NCBI GenBank assembly: GCA_022376515.1
Contig: WTXI01000229.1
Span: forward strand, 1-58,781
Source of the DNA: Lactifluus volemus
Taxonomy: Eukaryota; Basidiomycota; Agaricomycetes; Russulales; Russulaceae
DNA: 58,781 nt
Direction of reading: 5' to 3'
In this document: positions 9,175 to 20,759 of the stretch, one piece after another
Position numbering within the stretch: position 1 is the first letter of the stretch
Layout: each line of letters begins with the position of its first letter
Translations under genes and position numbers: made by a program
Notes under the pieces: generated by a model
The model's input: the letters and a program-made list of their open reading frames with translations, nothing else
Databases searched by the model: none
What the model was told of the DNA's origin: nothing

Positions 9175-10632
9175 ACGGCTCTAACCCACCGGCCTGGGAA
9201 AGAGCCATAGAACTATATCGGATCGGTATTAGGACTCGGAATTCTATGATTTTGAATGTGCCCTACCGATCCATGCAGCGAATGGCCGAAGTAAAAACCC
9301 TTGTGGACAGCGGAGCCACGGAGAACCTCATGGACACCTCTACCGCTTCCTTTCTAAACGTCGCCCTCCAGAGACTCCCCCTTCCCCGAACCATCACCAA
9401 CGCCGATGGCTCCGCTAACACAGCGGGAGCCCTCACCCATTACTGCGAACTCAGGATCAGACAAGGAGACAAGGAAGAAGTACAGAACTTCTATGTCTCA
9501 AACCTGGGCTCAGACCGGATCATCTTAGGATACCCTTGGCTGAAAGCATTCCAGCCAAAGTTCGACTGGGAGACCAGTCAACTAAAAGGACCCCCAGTAC
9601 ACCTAGAAGCCAAGTGGTACGACCGAGTAAAGAAAAGACAAGAACGAACGATTGTGCAACGAGCACGAGTGGACCCTGCCTGGGAAGAAGGAGACGAAAT
9701 CATTCTAGTCAGCAAGGTCAACATGGCACAGCAGTGGGCGGAAAAAGCAAACAAAGATAAAGAAAAAGTGGAAATCCCCCCACAATACCGAGACTTTGCC
9801 GATGTCTTCTCTGAAGAAGGATCGAAACGATTCCCACCATCCAGACCGGAAGACCACGCAATCAAACTCAAACCGGGAGCACCAGACGTTATTAACTGCA
9901 AGGTGTACCCCCTAACCACAGCAGAAAAGCAGGCCACGAAGGAGTGGATTGACGAACACGAGCAGAAAAACTATATCGAAAAATCCAACTCCCCTTGGTC
10001 AACGCCCTGGTTCTTCATCAAAAAGAAAGATGGTAGTCTCCGTCCCATCCAAGACTATCGTGAAGTCAACAAATGGACAGTCAGAGACGTCTACCCTATG
10101 CCAAGGATAGAACAGATCATGGAGGAACTCAGTGGCAAGGAACTGTTCACCAAGTTCGACATCCGATCAGGGTACCACAATATACGTATCAAAGAGGAAG
10201 ACCGCTGGAAAGCGGCCTTCAAGACCCCCTTCGGACTGTACCACCCTAACGTCATGCTATTTGGGCTGAACAACTCCCCGGCCACCTTCCAGCGCATGGC
10301 GGACAGGGCCTTTAAACCCATCTACGATGAATTCCCTGGGGAATGCCACGGGTACATGGACGACTTCCTGATAGCCACACACAAAGACCCGGCCCGCCAC
10401 CGCTTGATAACATGGAAAGTCCTACAGGTATTCCGCGATCACAGCCTATTTCTCAAACTCCCCAAATGCGAGTTCGAGAAGGACGCGGTTGAGTACTTAG
10501 GCATCTACGTAAAAGACGGAACCATCCGCATAGACCCGACCAAGCGGAGTAGACTGGCGACATGGCCGCGACAACTGTCAACTGTGACCCAAGTGCGGAG
10601 CACCCTGGGAGTCTTAGGGTACCAGAGACCCT
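9165..10632 (+). pseudogene. pol: Pol of Ty3/gypsy element 2: protease and reverse transcriptase, truncated
   Basis: The frame is -1 relative to gag and open far upstream, but pol-like sequence starts at the gag end. The aspartic protease motif LVDSGATENLMD is at about 9300. The reverse transcriptase begins near YIEKSNSPWSTPWFF (about 9975). It includes KKKDGSLRPIQDYREVN, KFDIRSGYHNIRI, the catalytic YMDDF (about 10357) and FLKLPKCEF. After LGVLGYQRPF (about 10630) the sequence switches to the LTR of another element at 10633. RNase H and integrase are therefore absent, and the copy cannot be autonomous. There is no stop before the truncation, so it was intact until interrupted. Confidence 0.85.
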
Positions 10633-11238
10633 TTGTTAAGGTTCCAAGTGGGACCTTTGTACGAAGTGTACGTTCGTTCGTGAAGTCAAGAGCGAGTCTT
10701 GCAAGACGTGCAAGACAAGATCAAAGATTCGGTAAGAGGAGACTTAGTAAACGACTAAGTCAAGATCGTTTCAGAGGTCAAGGGCTTTGGGCTCAGGGTT
10801 GAGACCAAAGTGTCAAGAAGTCGAAGAGCGTGATGTCAAGAGGGTTCTCTCAGGTCTGATGCTTCTAGGCAAGCAAGGTTCTAATAGATAGAAGACTTGG
10901 ATTGCGAAACAAAACTGAGACTTAAGGTCTCTAGAGTAGAAAGTACAGGGTTTATATAGAAAAGAAGACGTGGCTATGTACACAGCCGTAGGGGCTGTGA
11001 CCTTCGTACAGCTTTCAGGGTTTGAAACATGTTTCAGGAATCAGCAAGTCATCCTGTGCATGTGGCTGTTGCTTGAGGCTGTACGGTGCTGTGTAAAGCT
11101 GTATCGTGAGAAAATAAGTAGGCGATCTGAAACAAAGCGATCGGTAGTCCATTCGCATAAGCAAAGGAGTCATCAGAAACGAGTCAGCAGTCCGAAAATG
11201 TATAGTATGAGTCAGCAAACACGTGTCAGTCCATAACA
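10633..11238 (-). mobile_element. 606-bp 3' LTR of Ty3/gypsy element 3 (LTR3), inside RT of element 2
   Basis: On the minus strand it starts TGTTATGGACT at 11238 and ends CCTTAACA at 10633, giving TG..CA ends with short inverted repeats. It contains TGACTCA and TGACTC-type sites near its start and a TATA box (tatataaa on the minus strand, near 10950). A purine tract precedes it. The left edge falls exactly where the RT reading frame of element 2 stops making sense. Confidence 0.7.
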
Positions 11239-11249
11239 CCATCCCCCGT
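11239..11249 (-). promoter_or_regulatory. Polypurine tract of element 3
   Basis: The minus-strand sequence gacgggggatgg ends at the TGTTATGG start of LTR3. Position and composition fit the plus-strand primer site and orient the LTR as a 3' LTR. Confidence 0.5.
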
Positions 11250-11414
11250 CTAAGGCGCAGTCCCACCTGCGTTACTCACGGTCGGCAGCGTAGTCCCAGT
11301 CACTCATCTCCGTGTTGATCCAGCCAGACGTGGAGCGGTCAATACCGTGGCCGTACCAAAGGTAAGCCTTCTTGTCGTCGGTGTAGGGGCACGACCAATG
11401 CCAGTGAGGGTGTT

Positions 11415-12230
11415 CTAAGGGGACTCTACAAGCGTCTCCGAACTTGCATTGCTGGTGGGGTTCATGACACGAAGGGCCTGAATGGCCGTAGTCAGCACAC
11501 CATTCGCACCATTGGTGGAGGGGGCACTCGATGTAGAGGTGCCCGGGGTTTCGTCGCTTGCATCAACCACAATAGGGTGTGTGCGTGACCCTGGCTGCGG
11601 CACTGTCGGCGGCGGTTCCACTGCTACTATTGACGACCCGTTCCATGCAAGTCGTGCAGTGAAGGGAATGCGTGCTGTCATGAACTGGACTCCTTGGCCA
11701 CTCGTCGTTGTCAACGTTGCCGTCATTATCAAATGCCCATCCGAGTTCGTCGTCCTGGATAGGGGAGACAGATGAGGCGGGCGAGTCGCGGACGTTAGAG
11801 GCCGGTGAGCTTGGTAAGGAGGGTAGTTGGTTGTTTGGCGGGGAGGGGGCGGCGTCGCTCCGCGGGAGTCCACCAAAATCGGGGAGGTTCTCGTGCCACG
11901 TTGGCGATGCGAGGATGGGGAGTGGGGACCGTGGGTGGTCGGAGGTAGGTGTGAGGTAGTCCCAAAGCGAACTCGTCGGTTTGGGTTGCTGTATGGCCCA
12001 TGCTGCGAACTCGCAGGCCTGGAAGAGCGATTCTCTAAGGGCGTCGTCGAGCGGGGTAATTCGCGGGTATAAGGTGGGAGAACGGGGGTCGGGGATCGGT
12101 TTCTCGGACGCCGTGTATAGCTCACTGGGATAAACGGTGGAGAGGCCGAACGATGATTGGTAGATGAGGGACGATGGGTGGACCGGGCGGATGGGACGTG
12201 GTGCGGGTAGGTCATATTGGGCTGGGACAT
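11415..12230 (-). CDS. Ser/Thr/Pro-rich ORF overlapping the 3' end of element 3 pol in another frame
   Basis: 271 codons from ATG 12230 to the stop at 11415, antiparallel to the window and out of frame with the integrase ORF. The two overlap for about 670 bp and both are open. The protein is Ser, Thr, Pro and Arg rich at the start. Its end reads more like ordinary protein (HLIMTATLTTTSGQGVQF, then NGVLTTAIQALRVMNP). It extends about 150 bp beyond the pol stop towards the LTR. It may be a separate third protein, a frameshifted pol tail, or chance openness in a G+C-rich, low-complexity stretch. No known domain is recognised. Confidence 0.4.
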   Translation of the reverse strand: MSQPNMTYPHHVPSARSTHRPSSTNHRSASPPFIPVSYTRRPRNRSPTPVLPPYTRELPRSTTPLENRSSRPASSQHGPYSNPNRRVRFGTTSHLPPTTHGPHSPSSHRQRGTRTSPILVDSRGATPPPPRQTTNYPPYQAHRPLTSATRPPHLSPLSRTTNSDGHLIMTATLTTTSGQGVQFMTARIPFTARLAWNGSSIVAVEPPPTVPQPGSRTHPIVVDASDETPGTSTSSAPSTNGANGVLTTAIQALRVMNPTSNASSETLVESP

Positions 12231-13180
12231 GTTGCATATAGCGAATTGTGAGGGAACTGGGTAAAGGTGGTGTGTTGGTGGTAGTTGTAGTGGTGGGGAT
12301 GAAGGTTGGTGATGTCGTTTCTTGCTGAAGCAAGAGGGTTCTTATAGCTTTTGGTTGAGCTTTGTAAAAGGCTGTGAGTAGTTCTGGGGCATCAACATTT
12401 TCAGCTGGTTCCCATGTGTTGTGTGCGGCGGAATAGCCTTTCCACTTTAGGAGATATTGGAGCTTCGTCTTGTTCTTTGGTCTGATACGTCTGGACCCTA
12501 GAACAGCTTCTACTTCGTACTCCTCTTCTCCGTCTACAAGTTCCGGTGCAGGCTGTTCGAAGTTCGGACCATGTTCGGGTGTTTCCATATAGGGGGCGAT
12601 CAGTGATGTGTGAAACACATCATGAATCTGCCATCGATCTGGAAGTTTGAGGCGTACAACTACCGGTGATATGACTTTGGTGATTGTAAAAGGTCCGTAT
12701 CGTTTTGGAGCTAGCTTGCTGCTAAGGTGTGTCATTTTGAGATTGGTACCTTCGAGCCAGACCTTCTCTCCTACGGCGTATTTTCGGTAGTGGCGTTGAC
12801 CCTTCTTATGTTCTGTGCGTTTGTGAAGGAGGGTTTGTGCATGTTTCATTGCTGATCGGGCCTTTTCTCGGATGTTTTTGAGTTCTTCGGATCTTTTGTT
12901 GACATAGGGTAGATGGCTTGTGATCCGAGAGGTTGTGACGAGAGGGGTGTATCCGATGAGAAGTTCATACGGAGTAAATCCGGTTGTGGCGTTTGGCCAT
13001 GAGTTATGGACGAACTGGGCCATGGGTAGAAGCGTGGACCAGTCATTCATGTAGTCATTGCCGTAAATGCGGAGATATTGTTCTACTCGTTGGTTGCTCC
13101 TTTCCGACTGACCATCCGTTTGAGGGTGATAGGCAGTACTGATATTTTGCGATATCTTGAGCTTCTGGCAAAGCCCCGTG
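11563..13180 (-). pseudogene. pol: Integrase C-terminal half and chromodomain of element 3 pol, truncated
   Basis: The minus-strand frame is open from 13180 to the stop at 11563. It starts inside the integrase core (ISTAYHPQTDGQSERSNQ) and continues through NSWPNATTGFTPYELLIGY and the GPFTITKVI / HDVFHTSLIAPY region. A chromodomain follows (EVEAVLGSRRIRPKN, then YLLKWKGYSAAHNTWEP), so this is a chromovirus. A roughly 250-residue low-complexity tail comes after it. Chromodomains of this class direct integration to modified chromatin. Everything upstream (gag, protease, RT, RNase H, catalytic D,D of integrase) is cut off at 13180 by the hAT end. Confidence 0.85.
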
Positions 13181-13270
13181 TAGTGTTGCGGCAGCTTGCG
13201 GCTATTGGCAGCTTAGCCGAGAGCCGGAGCCGGCTTATCCTTAGCCGTACGGAGCCGAGCACCTGTCAAG
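13181..13270. repeat. Left end of the hAT unit: TIR and AGCCG-rich subterminal region
   Basis: Begins TAGTGTTGCGG. Within 70 bp it has several copies of AGCCG or its complement CGGCT (ttagccgagagccggagccggc, then cttagccgtacggagccgagc, each seen in pieces). Such repeats are the usual transposase-binding sites of hAT elements. Confidence 0.6.
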
Positions 13271-13397
13271 CCCCCATTTTAGTTAGCTTGTGGGAGCTTC
13301 CAATCACGGCTACAGGCGTGAGAAGCCATTGGCTAAGCCATGGCGGTTCGTGCCTCCCCGTTGCCCAACCAACCCGCCTCCCAGACACCAGCCACCA

Positions 13398-15659
13398 ATG
13401 AGCATCACACCTCCTCGCTCAGCCAATTCGCTGCTTGCTCCTGGCACTCCAATACACACTCGCAGTTCGACTACTGGATGCCTCAACAAAGAACATCTCA
13501 CACGAGACAAGATCTTTCAAGCATTATCAGCAGAAATAGCTCCTTTCTTCCTTGGTCCCATGCCTCCTACAGAGTTTCTCTCCACTTTCCTTCCGAGTTC
13601 GGAACCTTCGAGTTCTGTATCGGGTATATTTGATGAACTAGGCAACACGGCGGATGAGGCTCAGATGTACCCAATATTTGTAAGTTATCGAGTGCTCTCT
13701 GAGCTTTAGGTATAGAACACTGAAGGGAAACCATTAGGTTGCAGCTGTTCAGCAACACGTCAAAAGGCTCTGGATCCGTGATACAGCAAACAAAAGTGAC
13801 ATAGCCGTTACCAAGTACAACATTTCCTTCTCACCCGACTGCACTGTTTACGCCAAAGAACACCATAAAGTCATCACAGTTGATTCTCACCTCAGCGATA
13901 TCTTTATCGAATTCAAGCACAACCAAGTGGATGATCCCTTTCTCCCTAATCCAAGGCTTCAATCACATTCTAATCCGCTCATGCGTGAAAATGCAAAGGG
14001 ACTCAAAACAGCCGGTCAGATTGCTACATACGCGGCTTTGCAACTAGACTCTCAGTATCGCACGCACGTTTTCAGTGTCCTCATTATGAAGACTTATGCA
14101 CGGCTCATACGATGGGATCGGAGTGGTGCAATTGTCACCGGGCCAATCTATTATGCAGAAGATTCCGCGCTATTGGACTTTTTCACCCGTTATGATCAAG
14201 CGGACAGAGCGACGCGAGGACATGACGACACCGTTCGCAGAGCCTCAGTAGACGAGACTGAGAAAGCTTGCCTCGCTGACGACAAATTCAAGAATCAGGA
14301 ACTCCTTGTCGTCGCCGTCCCTCGAGTAGTCGTGCCACCACGCCTTGGCTACTACATTATCACACCGCCCGTAGCCCGGCCTCACATGCCTTTTGGTCGT
14401 GCGACCCGCACCTCAATCGCTTACGACATCGAATATGGCCGCATCGTCTTCTTCAAGGATTCGTGGAGGGTCGACCTCGAGGGAATGCTGAAGGAAGGTG
14501 ATATCTACGTGGAACTGAATCGAGCGAATATACCCAATATCCCTCACTGCTCAGCCTTCGGTGACGTGAACGGTCATACCACGCACACCCACCAATATGT
14601 CAATGCGGAGTGGGTACCGCGGTCTAAGTTTCAAGTTGAAAACGCATTCACTCGTCATACTCATCATCGATTAATCTTGAATGATATCGGTGAATCGTTG
14701 GAAACCTTCAAAACCAGTAAAGACCTGGTACAGGGCATTTTTGCAGCTTTGCAAGGTGCGTATCTGACCCCCCTATCTGTTATGACTACCAACTGACCAT
14801 TTTCTAGCTCATGAAGCCGCTTTTCAGAGATGTTACATCCTTCATCGTGACATTAGCTCGAATAATATACTATTGACTCCGAACAAAGGTGGACTTCTCA
14901 TCGACTGGGACCTCTGCAAAAGAGTTGATTCGAGTGATTCATCACCTGGAGGTGCTCGCCAGTTCACCCGTACAGTACGTTACCACAATTTCCCAATGTG
15001 TGTTTCTTGACGATAGTTGGCAGGGTACATGGCGGTTTATGGCAGCGGACATTGTCGAGGACCCCACAATTCATCAAACATTTGTCCATGACATCGAGTC
15101 CACTTTCTTCGTCCTGCTATGGATGGCTATCAACTACGTCAAATCCGACTGGGACATAACGAAACGATCGTCCGAGCTTGGCACTATATTTGATCCACCT
15201 GTTTATGGAGATTCCGGAGGATCCACCAAGTCCCGCTTCATGCGCGGTGATTTCGACTCGGACTTGCCCAGATTTGTCAATAACCCACCTCTCACCGGTC
15301 TGTTGATCGAGCTGAGGTCTTTGCTTTCTCACCGTCATTACAAACAGCCCCAGCCCGTGATGGGCCACAACGAGAATCCCGAGAAGTTTAAGAAGCGTCT
15401 CGAACGTCACACTGAGCATGAAACGGGCATGAAAAGCCTCGAGAACTACGATGCCATCATCGATTGTTTTAAGAGGTCCATCGAAGCCCTGGATTGGCCG
15501 CCCGGGGACTCCGCCGAAAAGCAGGCGGTTATCCTCTCGCAAGCAGAGCGGTATGATTTACTTTCGAGTTCCAAGAGATGTCGGGATGCTGCTCCGGAAG
15601 GTGAAGCGTCATCGCGGAAGCGAGCCAACATCAAATCGAGTCCTTTTGAATCGATATGA
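13398..15659 (+). CDS. FunK1-type fungal protein kinase
   Basis: ATG at 13398 (MSITPPRSANSLLAPG). Exons join across GT..AG introns at about 13681-13738, 14757-14808 and 14973-15022, ending at TGA 15657-15659. The protein is about 680-690 aa. Kinase motifs are the catalytic loop HRDISSNNILL (about 14847), the metal-binding LIDWDLC (DWD instead of DFG, seen in FunK1 kinases as I know them), and GTWRFMA after it. The N-terminal half has the typical long region before the kinase core. The tail ends in a basic CRDAAPEGEASSRKRAN stretch that could be a nuclear signal. FunK1 kinases are a lineage-expanded family of multicellular basidiomycetes with largely unknown substrates. It lies between a hAT end and a hAT transposase on the same strand. 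Confidence 0.85.
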
Positions 15660-15853
15660 CTCGGATTTCATCATTTGTATGTGTACTCTTATGTCTTGGA
15701 CCATGGTGTATGCCATGTTTCTATCTTACGCTTCAGGGTAGTGTACAACGTCCGAATAGTTCGGGCTCGGGCTTTACGTCTACACCCGTACTAAATGTTG
15801 AACTCTATTTACATGAATTCCATCTTTTGTAAACGACCGCGTGCTGCCTGAAG

Positions 15854-15888
15854 GTTCAACGTTCAACGTTCAACATTCAACGTTCAAC
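15854..15888 (+). repeat. Five tandem GTTCAAC heptamers
   Basis: Five contiguous units of gttcaac, the fourth with a in place of g, lie in the 305-bp gap between FunK1 and the transposase gene, about 75 bp before the transposase ATG. They could be a promoter element or a simple repeat. Confidence 0.7.
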
Positions 15889-15963
15889 GACCTCAGCGCC
15901 TTCAGTGACCCCTCACTGATATATAGTGACTGCATTTCTTCCCTTCCTCACCTCGGACACCTC

Positions 15964-18900
15964 ATGCCTCCCCGTGTCCCCAGGGCCTCGAAGGCCAAAG
16001 TCGTCAATGATATCCCCTCAGACCTACCGGAAGGTTCATCTCCTGCAGCTCAAGTGCCCTCTCGTCCATCAACTCGGCGTGCTTATTCTCGTGTACGTGT
16101 GTACCATCCATACACTGAAGGTTCTAGCTCTGAGCCGCTGACTACATCGTCGTCATCATCATCGCCGTCGTCGTCCAGTCTACCACTACGAAGACCCAAG
16201 TTGTCGATAATGTCCCTCAGGAAGGCTTTCGTGAGCATGAGCCTGCTGTGCCCCGAGCCACTCGTCCGTCCAAGCCTACTTGCAGGGGCCGGCGTCCTCG
16301 TGTAATGGTGAGTTTCTTACGCTCCTACATTGAGGGTTCTAGCTCTGACAATCGTGAGTACTAAGCCTGTTGCAGATGACGATCGTGAAGAAATCCAGTT
16401 ACCTGACAACGATAGCGATAGCGAGTCCGACGGTCCCCCAGCTCAACCAACACTTGATCATTCAAACGGACTTCTTTCTCAATCTAACACACTTTGCACG
16501 GATACCGTCGACACCAACTCTGAGCTTCCAAATACTGATACGGATATGGCATTCTTTTTCACTGAATTTGTTAACGATGAAGGTGAGACGATGAGGCGAT
16601 GCAATGCTTGTTTGTAAGTAACGCGTCCTTTGTCATTGGTGTGATTTGACAGAACAACTTGAACAGGCTGGAGGGCCTTAGTGAAGAAAAGGCATCTTCC
16701 TATGGCCCGAACACGGGTAATACTAACCTTCGGAGACACCTGGACAACAAACATAACGTCATGTATTGTGAAGCTCGCGAGAAGTACAAATGGCCTATCT
16801 TCAAGTCTCTCGAGCACCAGGACAAGGGAGGCGTCAAGAAAGACTCACCTGGGCGCCAGCTTCCGGCCTATACTCCGGACGTATTCATCCGATACCTTGC
16901 TCGCTGGATCGTTGCAGATGACCAGGTGAGCGTTGTCCTGTCTCACTTCCGTTAGTAGCTTATATCTCAAACTTAGTCATTTCGCGTTGTCGATTGCCTC
17001 GAATTTCGTGATATTTGCTATGTTCTGCGACCTGAACTTAGCACCATCCCACATCGCGACAAAATGCGCGAACGAATTACTATTGAATGGGCAAATGCGT
17101 TCAAGAATTTGCGTAATGAACTCGCTGTTAGTCATTTCCTTTGATGACAGGAGCACTGACCCATTACTCCAAATAGAGGTCGTGCGGTCGGATAAGTTTC
17201 ACCGCCGATATCTGGTCAAGTGCAGACTTGACGCCATATCTCGCTCTAACATCGCACTGGATTTCTCGGGAGAACAATATTCTTGTTTTGAAAGCTGCTC
17301 TAATCGGCTTTCACCACCTTCCTGATGCACATACGGGTAAAAATATCGCTCATGCCATCCTATCTCTTATCGATCGTGCTCAGATTGACCCGCTCAAGGT
17401 ATGTGACCGTATATTAAACCGAGAGCTTTACTTAAATGACTAGATCGGTCATTTCACTCTTGACAACGCCGCAAATAATGGGACCGCCATGGAAGAGCTG
17501 CAAGAATTATTACGCGTCGAGCGTGACGTTGCATTCGATCATCGCAATCATCGCATCATGTGTTTCCCACACATTGTTAACATCTGCACTGGCCACATCA
17601 TCGCCGCAAGTACTCAAGACGATGAGTTTGACCCTCTGCAGGACGATCCTATCAAACGTGTTGCAGACTTTATCCGCTACATACGGTCATCGTACTCCAG
17701 AAGGGAATCGTTTGCGCGTAGTGTCAAGCTTTGCATCGACGATAACCCCGAGTTAGAAAAAAATCATCCCGAGTTGAATTCTCCCGAGACAAAGATGGGA
17801 CGGCCACTAGAACTCAAGCTGCATGTCAAGACTCGATGGGATTCTGTCTACCTGATGATCCGGCGTTTTCGTTTCCTGAGGAAGGTGAGTACACGCGTTC
17901 GAACTTCGAACGAAACTGTCGGCACTGACCCTAGGTATTCAGGCTGTAGATACGTACTTCGCGAATAATCCGTCGATCGAATCTATGAAGCTAAGCGCTA
18001 CTGAGTGGGACCACCTAGAGCACATAGAATGTGTTCTAGAGGTATGTTCCCAAATACTCTTTTCGTGTCACGTTGATGATCATTGGTCAATCTTTACAGG
18101 CTGCGCATATAGTTTTGCAAACTATGTCGTCTGAATCGACGCCAGTCTTGTGTGGTGCCATCGCCAGTTTCGAACTTCTCATGACTACGTGGGAAAAACT
18201 CGGTGCTACATACTCAGAAGTAAAGCACTGGACAGATATTGGTTTGTTCTGGGCGCGGAAATATTACAAGCGGATGGACGACACTCATGCGTACATCATC
18301 ACCTTGGGTAGGTTCCCTGATTTACCGGGGTCGGGACAGTTGCTGAATCGCTTCATAGTTCTCGATCCTGCCACACGCTTCTCGTGGATCCAGCGCGAGT
18401 GGGAGAAAAAATATATAGATCTGGCTAGAAAAGTCATGTTCGATCTGGTAATATTTACCTGCAGGCTCTAGCTGCACTCTGACATTCACTATTTATCGTA
18501 GATGCGTGAGTATCGCGCCAAGAAGCCGTCAATTGTGGAATCCGCCCAACCCCCCAAGCTTCCATCGTACGCGATGACGTCGACACGCTTCCAACTCCAC
18601 GATCATCCCATACACCCCAGATCTGATGGCCCGGCATCGACGTGGAGCGTCGAAGACGAATTCACAAAGTACACTTCGAGTCCCTTGACCACGGAAAACA
18701 CCAATATCCTGACATTCTGGGAGGTACGTAAATGTTATTGCTTAATTTTCAAATTTACAACTCATGCTTACCGCTAAGGCCCACAAGTCTGAATTCCCTA
18801 CTCTCTTTGCTATAGCCATGGACTACCTCCCCATTCAAGCATCTTCTGTTCCAAGCGAACGAGTTTTTTCGTCAGCTGGGGATACCGATACCAAGAAGCG

Positions 18901-19117
18901 AAACCGGATCACCCCAGCCCTCATGGAGGCGTTGCAGATGCTAAAATTCCTGCTAAAGAAGCAGCGTCTCGAGTTCATGGTTGGTTGGAAGACGGAGGAG
19001 AGTGAAATGCTGGGAGAGAGCAAGCAAGAACCAGAGATTACGCTCGAGTCTTTGTTGGGCGGGGACGCCGAAACCGCGAGGGATGAACTACTTGGTGATG
19101 CTATGAATTTAGACTAA
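15964..19117 (+). CDS. hAT-family transposase (BED finger, dimerisation domain), multi-exon
   Basis: Start ATG 15964 (MPPRVPRASKAKVV). A Ser-rich linker follows, then a BED-type zinc finger (RCNACL, then NLRRHLDNKH, near 16600-16750). The catalytic core includes FTADIWSS (about 17200) and the second Asp in FTLDNAANNGTAMEEL (about 17455). Further exons read RFRFLRK and VLDPATRFSWIQREWEKKY. The C-terminal dimerisation region is QASSVPSERVFSSAGDT (about 18838). It ends in an acidic tail with stop at 19115-19117. At least eight short introns are needed, and every exon reads without internal stops in the chosen frames. It cuts and pastes elements with 8-bp target duplications. It is likely the transposase for the surrounding TAGTG ends. 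Confidence 0.85.
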
Positions 19118-19355
19118 CCGTGACTGAGTCTACGACACTTAGGGATAAGGACCTTTACTGCTAGTTTAACGTGATACCATCCCAGATTTCGTACTTTCAT
19201 ACTTCATGCGCCCTGAAACATTGTCTGATCCCCCGTCACTCGATTTGCAAAATGGCACGTGCGATCACATGCGGAGAGTCGGAGCTCGGAGTTCTAACTT
19301 CATCATGAAGGTCAACATCAACCCAACACAACTCGTGTATACAATACCATACCCC

Positions 19356-20509
19356 ATGTCAGATTCAAGCAAACTCAGCAGCGTCCTTCAGCCTAGCGTA
19401 GTTCGCGTACGTGGACGATATAGGCTGGGAAAGTTACTGGGCTCTGGAACCCATGGTAAGTTGTTCTGTTTCCGTCTCACCTTTCGATTTTGCTCAATCC
19501 TCTAGGACATGTATACTTAGGACGGGACATCAAAACTAGGCTGGATGTTGCACTAAAGCTTGAGCCTGTCAAAGCACGAAACTCCCGTCTCAGTAACGAG
19601 CATGCTGTTTACAAGGCCCTTTCAAATGTGCCCGGCTTCCCTGCCATGCATTGGTATGGCACAGAGGTCCCCTACAACGTGATGGTTCTTGAGCGCCTCG
19701 ATCTTACGTTGGAAGAGGCAATATGCAAGTCCCACGACGACAACTTGGTGTTCTCCTTCGCCGATCAAATGGTAAATTTTCTCTGTTTCTCAAAATGTTT
19801 AATTCTTATCCCTTTCGACAGCTTTCACGTCTTGAATCGCTACACGAACAAAGTTACATCCACCGCGACGTTAAACCGTCGAGCTTCATGACGGGCATGG
19901 GTGAAAAAGGCAGCCAGGTGTTTCTAATCGACTTTGGCTTGGCCCAACTCTTTCGCAATCCCTTGACTCGTCAGCACCTTCCGCAGATGTCTGGACTGAA
20001 GACTGTAGGCACCATCGCCTTTACATCAATTAGCAGCCATCTAGGACAGACGCAATCACGCCGCGACGATCTTGAAGCACTCGTGTATACTATTATCTAT
20101 TTATATCGTGGTCGCTTACCTTGGCAAGACGACCTTGTGGGAGACTCTGTTGGGAAACGTGGAGCAGCTGTTCTCAAGAAGAAGATTGCCTCGGCCGAAA
20201 CTCTTTGCCTCGGCCTACCTGCACCCTTCCACACTTTTGCGCAGTACATTCGATCGCTCAACTTCGACCAGAAGCCACAGTACAGCTACCTCCACACACT
20301 CCTCACGCAATGCTTGAGCAGCTCAGCTCCTGATTCCGTTCATTTTGCTTCATTCGGCAAATCCTCCTCACCATCCAGCGACCGAATGTAAGTACTTTTG
20401 TTTGTCCCGACCCCGAGTCCCCGACCCCCGAGGCTGACAAACAAGAATGTGCAGTTTACGTTCGTCGTTCAAAGGGCCGCGAGATGATCATTCAATGTTG
20501 AGTGGGTGA
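19356..20509 (+). CDS. Casein kinase 1-like protein kinase
   Basis: The chosen start is ATG 19356 (MSDSSKLSSVLQP), because kinase sequence begins shortly after it; an in-frame ATG at 19206 would add 50 unusual residues. Introns lie at about 19455-19505, 19771-19822 and 20389-20456. Motifs: glycine loop LLGSGTHGHVYLGRD, lysine in VALKLEP, HRDVKPSSF, DFGLAQLF, and the CK1 signature region SHLGQTQSRRDDLEALVY. Typical CK1 has HRDIKPDNF; here the Asn-bearing DN is replaced by SS, so the metal-chelating Asn of the catalytic loop appears to be lost and catalysis may be impaired. CK1-like kinases phosphorylate acidic Ser/Thr sites. It is the last gene before the right hAT end. Confidence 0.8.
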
Positions 20510-20759
20510 TAGGCCGTCATCGGCATGTTTGTGACTTGTACCACGATATTTTAGTTGTTCCTTTCGCTGTAGGCTTGTAGCGCTGTGTAGACACGTTGCA
20601 TGTGACGTGCAACGTGTTTGGCTTGTTGTTACTGTTCTTGTGGCCTGTGGGCCGTGGGCCCGTGGCACTTAGGTTAGAGTTTGTTGGACATTGAAGGGGT
20701 GGCGTCACCGCCATGCCACGTATCACAGATTCACGGGTACTTTGGAAATGAGTGTGATG

